This document shows positions 25,738 through 32,767 of a stretch of 42,549 bases of DNA, piece after piece. Under the pieces are notes generated by a model. It was given only the letters and a program-made list of their open reading frames with translations, did not search any database and was not told the DNA's origin. The translations under genes were made by a program, and so were the position numbers. Origin of the DNA: Coprococcus sp. (lineage in GTDB: Bacteria > Bacillota > Clostridia > Lachnospirales > Lachnospiraceae); contig JAAWDY010000034.1 of NCBI GenBank assembly GCA_022793995.1, positions 1-42,549 on the forward strand, written 5' to 3'. Within the stretch, counting starts at the first letter, position 1. Every line of letters starts with the position of its first letter.

Positions 25738-27267
25738 TTATGCATTCTTATTCAGCAGGCTGCCCAGCTGTCCCGCATGGGAAAGCGCCGCCGGGTTTTG
25801 TATCAGGTTCATGCGGATTCCATCCCTTCCCCGCAGACTGCCGTCAAAATCCAGCCACCCCAGCATATACTGCTCATAGGCGCTTCCCGTCTTGTCGTAG
25901 GAACCGTTCTTCGTATCCGACACGCTGCCAAAGAAATGGTTCCAATAGGCCGTACCGTTCTGATAACGGTAAATCCCGTTCGTCTGTCCTGACCGCACCT
26001 TTTCAGAATACTGGCTTTTCCCAAACTCCGCCCCTTTGATGAGCGCACGCATCACATCGCCAAAGCGCCGGTACTCTTCCATGGTCTTATCATATACCTT
26101 CCAGACGGAATCCTCATCCAACGCCGCGAATCCGCGGGTATCATAGGAAGTCCCGCCCTTCCTGCGCGCCTCTGCCAAACGTTCAAGAATCCCCTGGATA
26201 TAAGCCCTCCGAAATCCTTCAAATGTTCTTTGCAGCGTATCCTTAAGAAAAGCGCTGGTTCCGTCCGCCCCTGAGAGCTTATCCGTCTTCATGGCAGCCA
26301 TGGCAAGGTCAAGCCCCAGCCGTTCCTCATTCATATCGTAAACATTGACCTTCCGCTCCATCGCAGAAAGCCCGGACGCATACTGCCCCAGGGCGTCCAG
26401 ATCCTTCAAGGTATATCCTCCGCTCTTTCCTCCTGCTTTGGATGGAACCTCCCTCTCCCGCAGCATAGCGGCGACATACTCGTCGTCCTTCGCAAGCCAG
26501 GCGTCTTTGGTTCCCTCCGCCCCGGTAAATCCAGGATTCTGCTTCAGGAAAGCCCTATACTCGTCGATCCTCTCCTCTACTCCTGATTTAAAAGACTCAT
26601 ATATCTTCTGCGTCTCCCCGGTAACGCCGTACCTTTCAAGAATTCCTCCCACCGTTTCCGAGTATTCCCTGGCAGCGCCCTCAAGCGCGTCCTCATAGAT
26701 CACTCTCAGCTCACAGAGACGCTCCTTCTGCTCTACCCCGCTGTATATATTCTTAATCTTATCCTCCATCGCCGCATAGCGCGAAGCAAGATAATCGGTC
26801 TTTCTGTTAAATTCCCCGGATTCGATGGAGGCAGAATGGAACTGAACGCCCCGGAACTCAAATTTCAACATACTAAGATCCGCGTCGCTTACCTCGTCCA
26901 ACAGGCTCCCTTCTCTGAGCCTTCTCTCGATCTCCGACGCGCTTAAAGTGAGATTCGACCTGTCCACCGTGCCGTCCAGGACATCCTGTATATTAAATGT
27001 ATTCATCTTTCTCCACTGCTTGTTAATCGCATCTTCTTTCGTATATCCCGAATAATCAACAGCAAAAAGAGAAGCCGTTATCCTTGAATCGTCCGCCTTC
27101 TTCCATCCGCTCTGCGCTTCCAACTTCCCGCCTGCGCCCTCGCTTCCCGTCCCTTGGGCGCCTGTCTTTTCTCCCTGCGGCATATGTCCCTGGGTTAGTT
27201 TTGCCTGGAACGGTTCCGCCGTATTGGCCGCTGCCGGCAGCGCCGCTATTCTTTCTGCTATTGTCAT
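25738..27267 (-). CDS. uncharacterised 509-residue protein, first gene of the helicase-methyltransferase operon
   Basis: I do not recognise this family. No signal peptide or membrane segment is visible. A low-complexity Gly/Ala/Gln/Glu N-terminal region (about residues 15-55) is followed by long predicted helices (for example KTDYLASRYAAMEDKIKNIY and the AALDEDSVWKVYDKTMEEY region) and an aromatic C-terminal part (TAYWNHFFGS, YMLGWLDFDGS). No nuclease, ATPase or protease motif was found. AAGGAG lies nine bases before the ATG. Its stop is 38 bp before the partner subunit on the same strand, so one transcript is likely. It could be a third component of the system or a chance neighbour. Confidence 0.75.
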   Translation of the reverse strand: MTIAERIAALPAAANTAEPFQAKLTQGHMPQGEKTGAQGTGSEGAGGKLEAQSGWKKADDSRITASLFAVDYSGYTKEDAINKQWRKMNTFNIQDVLDGTVDRSNLTLSASEIERRLREGSLLDEVSDADLSMLKFEFRGVQFHSASIESGEFNRKTDYLASRYAAMEDKIKNIYSGVEQKERLCELRVIYEDALEGAAREYSETVGGILERYGVTGETQKIYESFKSGVEERIDEYRAFLKQNPGFTGAEGTKDAWLAKDDEYVAAMLREREVPSKAGGKSGGYTLKDLDALGQYASGLSAMERKVNVYDMNEERLGLDLAMAAMKTDKLSGADGTSAFLKDTLQRTFEGFRRAYIQGILERLAEARRKGGTSYDTRGFAALDEDSVWKVYDKTMEEYRRFGDVMRALIKGAEFGKSQYSEKVRSGQTNGIYRYQNGTAYWNHFFGSVSDTKNGSYDKTGSAYEQYMLGWLDFDGSLRGRDGIRMNLIQNPAALSHAGQLGSLLNKNA

Positions 27268-27399
27268 CGGCTTATACTCCTTACGTTTATCGTCATAGTC
27301 ATATTTATGTTATCGACATGCCAGGCGATAAAAATAACGACCGCGCAGGTAAATTATTAATTGCCTTTTAAGAAAAAGATAGAAGAATGTCAATTGATA

Positions 27400-27408
27400 T
27401 GTTATAAT
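27400..27408 (+). promoter_or_regulatory. extended -10 promoter of a small membrane ORF
   Basis: TG-T-TATAAT (27400-27408) on the plus strand, no clear -35. A GGGAGGAGG ribosome site and ATG follow at 27455. Confidence 0.45.
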
Positions 27409-27454
27409 TTCTATTTTGTCCAACCTACACCCGACAATGGGAGGAGGTTTTCAA

Positions 27455-27621
27455 ATGGAAATCATCATTACTTTTCTAGTGGCTGTCGCAGCAGGTGTGG
27501 TTTGCCACCTCATCAGCAAATGGCTAGACAGGCATGATAAGGACAGCACACTAGTATCAATCAAACCAGAGTATGTCACATACATTGGCAATCGTACCCC
27601 AGAGAAACGGCATAGCCAACG
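27455..27621 (+). pseudogene. small one-TM protein ORF with lost 3' end
   Basis: An ATG with excellent GGAGGAGG and its own extended -10 promoter starts a frame with a hydrophobic helix (IIITFLVAVAAGVVCHLI), then KWLDRHDKDS. This is the pattern of the short single-TM or type I toxin-like proteins widespread in Firmicutes. The frame does not stop where the small protein should, but runs on to 28075 through the antisense of the MATE gene. The 3' part thus looks lost or fused. Only the segment up to the MATE stop is reported here. A real, short functional protein cannot be excluded. Confidence 0.4.
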
Positions 27622-27628
27622 CTACGCC
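27609..27628 (-). terminator. weak terminator overlapping the MATE stop codon
   Basis: An 8-bp stem with one G-U pair (27609-27616 with 27621-27628) followed on the minus strand by GTTTCTCT. The stop codon of the MATE gene (27622-27624) lies in the stem. Confidence 0.4.
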
Positions 27629-29001
27629 GTGCCTTTATCCGGTATTGGTTTGATCTTCATCCTGTATATCCGTACAAGTAGTATGGACGATAAGGTAAGG
27701 GATACCAGTTCCGCGATCGCGATCGACCACCACACCATACCCAACCCGAAAAACTTAGCGAACAGGTATGCTACCGGCAAGATCACAATAAGCTGCCTTG
27801 CCGCTGACACGATCAGGCTGTATACTCCGTTCCCCAAAGCCTGGAATACCGAGCCGGATACGACGCCGACCCCTGCAAATATGAAGCTTAAGGATATGAT
27901 CCGAAGCGCCGGAACCCCGATCTCTACCATATTTTCTGAGGCATCGAACAGCCTGCGGAGCATAAACTCCGGAGCAATCTGGAAGATTGCAAATCCAACT
28001 GCCATGATACCGATCGCTACCACAATGCTTAACTTCATCGTTTCTATGATACGTTTCCGGTTCTTCGCGCCGTAATTGTACGCAATGATCGGAACCATGC
28101 CGTTATTCAGCCCGAACACAGGCATAAAAACAAAACTCTGCAGCTTAAAATAAATTCCAAACACTGCCGCCGCAGTGGATGAGAACATCAGCAGGATCTT
28201 ATTCATGAAGAATGTCATGACCGAACCGATCGCCTGCATGATGATCGAGGGAATTCCAACCTTATAGATCGCCGCAATCGTTTTCCCATCTGGCCGGAAA
28301 TGCCGCATATTGATATTGATCTCTTTATTTTTCGTAAGGTTTGCATAAAAAGACATGATGACGGCAATAATCTGCCCTGTCACTGTCGCGACAGCCGCCC
28401 CGGCCACCTCCATTTTCGGAAAACCGAATAGGCCAAAAATCAAAATCGGATCGAGAACGATATTGATAACCGCCCCGGTTCCCTGTGTTATCATGTTATA
28501 GATTGTCTTTCCTGTAGACTGCATCAACCGTTCAAACGTGACCTGCATAAAAATACCGACTGACATTACGCAGATGATCGTCAAATACTGTGTTCCGTAA
28601 TGGACGATTTCCGGGTCATCCGTCTGCATACGGAAGAAAAATCCAGCGCCGAATAGTCCGAACAAGGCAAAGACCAGGCAGCTCATCAGTCCGAGGAAAA
28701 TCCCGTTCTTTGCAACGCTGTTCGCCCCCTCAAAATTCTTCTCCCCCAAGCTTCTTGACAAAAGCGCGTTAATGCCGACTCCTGTTCCCACCGAAACAGC
28801 GATCATAAGTGTCTGGATTGGAAACGCCAGAGAAACCGCTGTCAGCGCGCCCTCGCTGAGCTTGGCTACAAACATGCTATCCACAATATTATACAATGCC
28901 TGTACCAACATCGAAATCATCATCGGTAGAGACATTGTTATTAAAAGCCGCGGGACAGGCATAACGCCCATCTTATTTTCTTTGACCTCAGTATGTTCCA
29001 T
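27622..29001 (-). CDS. MATE family efflux transporter
   Basis: A 459-residue multidrug and toxin extrusion protein with 12 hydrophobic segments in two halves. Family features: PRLLITMSLPMMISMLVQALYN..D at TM1, the GTGVGINALLSRSLGEKN loop after TM2, and QALGNG in the second half. It would export cationic drugs or metabolites using Na+ or H+. Three in-frame ATGs lie together; the third (29001) is nine bases after AGGAGG, while the first two are too close, so 29001 was chosen. Promoter TTGCAT-17-TATAAT lies upstream. Monocistronic. Confidence 0.92.
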   Translation of the reverse strand: MEHTEVKENKMGVMPVPRLLITMSLPMMISMLVQALYNIVDSMFVAKLSEGALTAVSLAFPIQTLMIAVSVGTGVGINALLSRSLGEKNFEGANSVAKNGIFLGLMSCLVFALFGLFGAGFFFRMQTDDPEIVHYGTQYLTIICVMSVGIFMQVTFERLMQSTGKTIYNMITQGTGAVINIVLDPILIFGLFGFPKMEVAGAAVATVTGQIIAVIMSFYANLTKNKEININMRHFRPDGKTIAAIYKVGIPSIIMQAIGSVMTFFMNKILLMFSSTAAAVFGIYFKLQSFVFMPVFGLNNGMVPIIAYNYGAKNRKRIIETMKLSIVVAIGIMAVGFAIFQIAPEFMLRRLFDASENMVEIGVPALRIISLSFIFAGVGVVSGSVFQALGNGVYSLIVSAARQLIVILPVAYLFAKFFGLGMVWWSIAIAELVSLTLSSILLVRIYRMKIKPIPDKGTA

Positions 29002-29040
29002 ACTCATCATCCTCCTGTATTTCTATATAGCGATCTTTTC

Positions 29041-29069
29041 ATTATACCATTGGAGGATTTATTATGCAA
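29041..29069 (-). promoter_or_regulatory. sigma-A promoter of the MATE gene
   Basis: Minus strand TTGCAT (29064-29069), 17-bp spacer, TATAAT (29041-29046) with a TGG extension. About 40 bp before the chosen start. Confidence 0.7.
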
Positions 29070-29144
29070 TCAGGATTTTCAGATAATTTCCCGATTACGG
29101 AATTTAAGTTTTCATTCAACCGAATTTCTCCCCTTATATATCCA

Positions 29145-30551
29145 CTATACCTGCGGCTTCGGCCATTTTTCGGCGCCAGCCCTTAAGAAATTCTTCTTAT
29201 CTATAAATTTTGCCCTTCTCTTCATAAACCAGATGGATGCCAGGAAATAGAATATCACACCGCCAACCATGTTGATCCAGTACCCCAGATACATCCCAAG
29301 TAAGGTAAGGAACGCCAGCACGGACGCGATGACCGCGGGAACCGGGTGAATCGGCGCGATATAGCCCCGCTCGATCGTGCCGAGCGGATACATTTTCCGA
29401 AAACGGAACATCATGATAATTGTCAGCACATATACCACCAATGCGGAAAAGATCGAGAACGCCACCACCTGATCCAGCATTCCCGTAAATGCAAACGCCA
29501 GTGAGATCGGAAGAAGGAATACGGTCGCCCGATACGGTGTGTTGTATTTCGGATGTGTCTTCGCGAAAAATCCTGGAATCAACGTATCCCGCGACATAGC
29601 GAACCATGCCCGGCTGGCGTCGTTGATACATCCGTTCGCGGACGCCAGGCATGCCATAACTGTGCCGACAAAGAGCGCCACGATTACAAAAAGCTTGCCC
29701 GTGGCCCTGGCCGCATCGTAGAGCGGATAGGAAGATATTCCCAGCTCATCCGCGGGAACCAGGCCGGAACATACCAGCCAGGTTGTGGTCGCACCGATCA
29801 GCAGCGTAGCAATCCCCACCATAGAGCCCACCGGGAGAGATCTGCTGGTAGAACGGCATTCTTCCGCTGCCAAGGCGCCTCCCTCAATCCCCAGGAAAAA
29901 CCATACGGAAAACTGCATGGCCGCAATGATTCCCAAATAGCCGAACGGCAGGCCGTCAGTCAGTTCCTTCAGATTCAGAAGCGTTGCCTGTGGATCGTAA
30001 AAATTCGTGGAAAACAACAAGATGAACAATGTCACAAACGCCACTGCCGTGATAATAAAGTTCAAGGTCAGCGTGGCATATGCCCCTCGGTAATTCAAAT
30101 AGGTGAGGAACAACAGACTCAGGATGATGTAAGGAAGCGGGTCAATATCCGGGTTCAAGGATTCCAGGATTTCTCCGACCACAAGCGCGTCCGCCGCTTC
30201 TAGCATAGCATACTCGAATACCAGCATAAGTCCGATGTTAAATGCCGCAAGCGGCCCGAGCAGATACTTTGCCATCGTATACTGTCCGCCTGCTTCCGGC
30301 ATGACAGAGCCCATCTCCGTATTCATCATCACGATCATAATGTAAAAGATCGCCACGGTCCAGAGCGCGATGACCGCTCCCAACGAGCCTCCCTTTGCGA
30401 TGGTAAAATTCCATCCCATAAACTCCCCGACCAACACGATCCCCACTCCCAAAGCCCAGATGTGCATGGGACCTAAGACCCTTGAAAGGGACTGGCCTTT
30501 CTTCTCTTTCCCGTCCTGTTCCTCTATGAAATCACTCTTCTGTCCTTCCAT
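29145..30551 (-). CDS. APC-family amino acid/amine permease, ethanolamine-permease-like
   Basis: A 468-residue transporter with 12 hydrophobic segments. The first helix region reads GVGIVLVGEFMGWNFTIAKGGS, and EAGGQYTMAKYLLGP is the usual PxAGGxY motif after TM2; FSVWFFLGIEGGALAAEE follows in TM6. These resemble ethanolamine permease and related EAT-type members. The substrate is uncertain: an amine or amino acid. ATG 30551 is eight bases after AGGAGG, so it is preferred over two earlier in-frame ATGs. It overlaps the 57-residue small protein gene, and is last in an operon of four genes. Confidence 0.88.
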   Translation of the reverse strand: MEGQKSDFIEEQDGKEKKGQSLSRVLGPMHIWALGVGIVLVGEFMGWNFTIAKGGSLGAVIALWTVAIFYIMIVMMNTEMGSVMPEAGGQYTMAKYLLGPLAAFNIGLMLVFEYAMLEAADALVVGEILESLNPDIDPLPYIILSLLFLTYLNYRGAYATLTLNFIITAVAFVTLFILLFSTNFYDPQATLLNLKELTDGLPFGYLGIIAAMQFSVWFFLGIEGGALAAEECRSTSRSLPVGSMVGIATLLIGATTTWLVCSGLVPADELGISSYPLYDAARATGKLFVIVALFVGTVMACLASANGCINDASRAWFAMSRDTLIPGFFAKTHPKYNTPYRATVFLLPISLAFAFTGMLDQVVAFSIFSALVVYVLTIIMMFRFRKMYPLGTIERGYIAPIHPVPAVIASVLAFLTLLGMYLGYWINMVGGVIFYFLASIWFMKRRAKFIDKKNFLRAGAEKWPKPQV

Positions 30552-30705
30552 CCCTGTCCCCTCCTGATTCATTTCCTTTGGCGGAATCTTTCCTTTGTTC
30601 CTCAGCATTCTTTCTTTCCACCGTAATCAGATCGCTAAGAAGCAAATATATAAAAAACGCACAGAGCGCCCAAGCCGCTCCATTCATAATCGTCCAAATA
30701 CTCAT
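30532..30705 (-). CDS. 57-residue single-TM protein in the permease operon
   Basis: A complete frame from ATG 30705 (GGGGG eight bases upstream) to TGA at 30532-30534. Residues about 8-25 form one membrane helix (GAAWALCAFFIYLLLSDLI region), followed by a charged tail with ERKNAEEQRK. The start lies three bases after the stop of the preceding small gene, and its end overlaps the permease start by 20 bp, which strongly suggests coupled translation. Family unknown. A small subunit of the permease, as YhdT is for PanF, is a reasonable guess. Confidence 0.65.
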   Translation of the reverse strand: MSIWTIMNGAAWALCAFFIYLLLSDLITVERKNAEEQRKDSAKGNESGGDRDGRTEE

Positions 30706-30708
30706 TGC

Positions 30709-31011
30709 CTAATCCCCCTTTTTATCTTCATAAGATAAATCAATGATTTCCTTCAGATCCTTTTTGCTTTGCTTCACCAAAAAGATCAGATATCCTGCAA
30801 GCAGTGCTGCGACAAGAATTGCCGTGGCCGGCACGATCTGATATCCTTCCGACGCGTCCACTCCTCCGCCGGCATTCTGAAAAAACATCGTGATCATAAG
30901 CACGATAAAGCAGAGAACCATCACAAAAAAGATATCAACAATAAGCAGAACTTTCTCCATCTTACTGTCATTCTTCTTCTCTGAAACCTGTGTCTTTTTA
31001 TCATCTCTCAT
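30709..31011 (-). CDS. small two-TM protein in the permease operon
   Basis: A 100-residue protein: a charged cytoplasmic N-terminus, TM1 (about residues 20-43), a short Gly-rich outside loop (NAGGGVDASEG), TM2 (about 60-80) and a Lys-rich tail. Family not recognised. Its ATG overlaps the stop of the upstream small gene as ATGA (31008-31011). Its layout resembles the upstream neighbour, though the two sequences are not clearly similar. Confidence 0.75.
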   Translation of the reverse strand: MRDDKKTQVSEKKNDSKMEKVLLIVDIFFVMVLCFIVLMITMFFQNAGGGVDASEGYQIVPATAILVAALLAGYLIFLVKQSKKDLKEIIDLSYEDKKGD

Positions 31012-31322
31012 GACGGATCCTCCTTACCTTTCTGCCCTTTCAAAACAGCTAGATTCTCCAAGTCTTCCTTGTAGATCGTATCCCGATTCCTCCTAATATG
31101 GAAAAATACTGCCAGCATGCCCCAGGTCAGCGCCGCGCCGCTGATCACCGCCACACAGATCACGATCGCCTTCACTGTCCCATTCGGGGCCAGATCCAGC
31201 ACCGTCAGCATGACCGGAGTCAGAATGCTCCACATTGCGGCGACGAAGACGGCGAGCAGAGCACAGTCCCGGCGGTACATCATGCGGATACTTTTCTCAT
31301 TCACCATTTCGCTTTTACTCAT
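31008..31322 (-). CDS. small two-TM protein, first gene of the permease operon
   Basis: A 104-residue protein with TM1 (about residues 20-44) and TM2 (about 50-73), charged ends and no known motif. AAGGAAG lies five bases before the ATG. It begins an operon of three small membrane proteins and an APC permease, behind a promoter and a perfect palindrome. A role in assembly or regulation of the permease is inferred from position only. Confidence 0.75.
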   Translation of the reverse strand: MSKSEMVNEKSIRMMYRRDCALLAVFVAAMWSILTPVMLTVLDLAPNGTVKAIVICVAVISGAALTWGMLAVFFHIRRNRDTIYKEDLENLAVLKGQKGKEDPS

Positions 31323-31341
31323 AACACTTCCTTCTTTCTTT

Positions 31342-31357
31342 TGTTATCGCGATAACA
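31342..31357. promoter_or_regulatory. perfect 16-bp palindromic operator
   Basis: TGTTATCGCGATAACA is its own reverse complement and has the central CG typical of LacI/GalR-family sites. It lies just downstream of the -10 box, 20 bp before the first gene of the permease operon, where a bound repressor would block transcription. No regulator gene is adjacent. Confidence 0.7.
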
Positions 31358-31368
31358 TTTTCGTATTA

Positions 31369-31397
31369 ATCATATACCTGCCCTTCTTTAAATGCAA
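31369..31397 (-). promoter_or_regulatory. sigma-A promoter of the permease operon
   Basis: Minus strand TTGCAT (31392-31397), 17-bp spacer, TATGAT (31369-31374). The transcript would start at or just before the palindrome. Confidence 0.65.
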
Positions 31398-31422
31398 CTA
31401 CTTTTTAATATTCAGTCGGCAG

Positions 31423-31450
31423 TGGACTGCGGCTGAATATATGCTATAAT
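31423..31450 (+). promoter_or_regulatory. sigma-A promoter of the EFR1 gene
   Basis: TGGACT (31423-31428), 16-bp spacer, TATAAT (31445-31450). About 35 bp before the start at 31485. Confidence 0.6.
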
Positions 31451-31484
31451 TGTTGTAAACTTTAAAATTACAGGAGGAGAAAAC

Positions 31485-32255
31485 ATGAAAATTTCGCAAA
31501 TCATCTTCAGCCCGACCGGAGGAACCCAGCGGGTCGTTGACAGCTTAATATCAGAATGGAACTACGATGTCACAGATAAAATCGATTTGTCTGACCCCAA
31601 AACAGACTTTCGTGTTTTTAATCTTCAAGAGTACGACATCGCCGTTATAGCCGTACCCTCTTTCGCCGGACGCGTCCCGTCCGTTGCCGCCGAAAGACTG
31701 GCAAAACTTCGCGGCAGTCAGATTCCGTGTGTCCTTGTCTGCGTGTACGGTAACCGCGCCTACGAAGATACGCTCATTGAATTAAACGACTTAGCCGAAC
31801 AGAGCGATTTCAAAGTGATCGCCGCCATTTCAGCAGTTGCCGAGCATTCCATCATGCACCAATATGCTGCCGGCAGACCCGACAAGCAGGATAAAGCCCA
31901 GCTCAAAGATTTTGCCGAAAAAATCTACCAAAAAATGACCGATACTGCCGCCTGCGATACGACTCTTAAAATCCCAGGAAACAGACCCTATAAAAAAGCC
32001 GGCGGAAGCACACTAATCCCAAAAGCAGACGCCAAATGTACCGGCTGCGGGCTCTGTTCCAACCGATGTCCTGCCGGGGCGATCGACACGGAAAACCTTA
32101 AAATCTCAGATAGCAAGAAATGCATCTCTTGTATGCGCTGTGTTGCCGAATGTCCTCAATCTGCACGCAAGGTAAGCAGTACAATGGTTTCCGTTGCCGC
32201 ATTGGCAATGAAAAAAGTATGTTCCGTAAGAAAGGAAAATGAACTTTATATTTAA
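31485..32255 (+). CDS. EFR1-family flavodoxin-like / 2x[4Fe-4S] ferredoxin protein
   Basis: A 256-residue redox protein. The N-terminal flavodoxin-like domain (about residues 1-150) has the FMN phosphate loop SPTGGTQRV. The C-terminal ferredoxin domain has two clusters: CTGCGLCSNRCP and CISCMRCVAECP. This is the domain order of EFR1-type ferrodoxins, common in gut Clostridia, with electron transfer as the only safe role. AGGAGG lies eight bases before the ATG. Monocistronic. Confidence 0.9.
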   Translation: MKISQIIFSPTGGTQRVVDSLISEWNYDVTDKIDLSDPKTDFRVFNLQEYDIAVIAVPSFAGRVPSVAAERLAKLRGSQIPCVLVCVYGNRAYEDTLIELNDLAEQSDFKVIAAISAVAEHSIMHQYAAGRPDKQDKAQLKDFAEKIYQKMTDTAACDTTLKIPGNRPYKKAGGSTLIPKADAKCTGCGLCSNRCPAGAIDTENLKISDSKKCISCMRCVAECPQSARKVSSTMVSVAALAMKKVCSVRKENELYI

Positions 32256-32304
32256 GATATCTCTCCTTTTGCCATTGGACTGAATTTGCATAGACTATCG
32301 TTTT

Positions 32305-32727
32305 TTATCCCGCTCTTTCATACCACTCCCTGGTGATCTTTTCATGGGAGGAGCCTTGAAACTCCTCCCTCGCCTTTTGTTCCCAGCTCCCATCCGCCAG
32401 ATTGAGCGGGAAATACACGTCTGCCGGATATACCCGGTTCCAACGGTACAAAAGGACTGCCCGCACCTTTTCCAGATGATCGGCCATCGCGTCTCCATTT
32501 TCCACAAAACAATAGTCTTCCCCGCAGGCCGCCGCAAGGAAATCTTCCGATACCAGGATGCCCGCATCTGTTTCTTTTTCAAACAAAGCATAAGAATACG
32601 GGGCCATCCTTAATTTCTTTCCCGTACACTCAAGGAGTATATCCTCTATCAGGACGCGGTCCCGGCTCTGGCGGCGTCCGTAGAACATCATCCCGTTTTT
32701 GTCGTCTACACATGCAATAATAATCAT
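32305..32727 (-). CDS. uncharacterised conserved protein, 140 residues
   Basis: A soluble 140-residue protein beginning with a short hydrophobic strand (IIIACVDD), then KNGMMFYGRRQSRDR. Relatives with this N-terminus are common in Clostridia and are sometimes labelled ribonuclease Z, but there is no HxHxDH metal site here, so I reject that name. The middle has LFEKETDAGILVSEDFL and the end WNRVYPADVYFPL. GGGAG lies before the ATG. It follows the NagZ-like gene by 40 bp on the same strand and may share its transcript. Confidence 0.7.
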   Translation of the reverse strand: MIIIACVDDKNGMMFYGRRQSRDRVLIEDILLECTGKKLRMAPYSYALFEKETDAGILVSEDFLAAACGEDYCFVENGDAMADHLEKVRAVLLYRWNRVYPADVYFPLNLADGSWEQKAREEFQGSSHEKITREWYERAG

Positions 32728-32767
32728 GATATCTCCCTACTATCCATTTTGGGTCCTCAGATTACGG

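Noticed and set aside
29553..30203. 216-codon plus-strand frame inside the permease gene
   Set aside because: Arg/Gln/His-rich composition typical of an antisense shadow.
32305..32727. Ribonuclease Z
   Set aside because: The protein is too short and has no HxHxDH motif.
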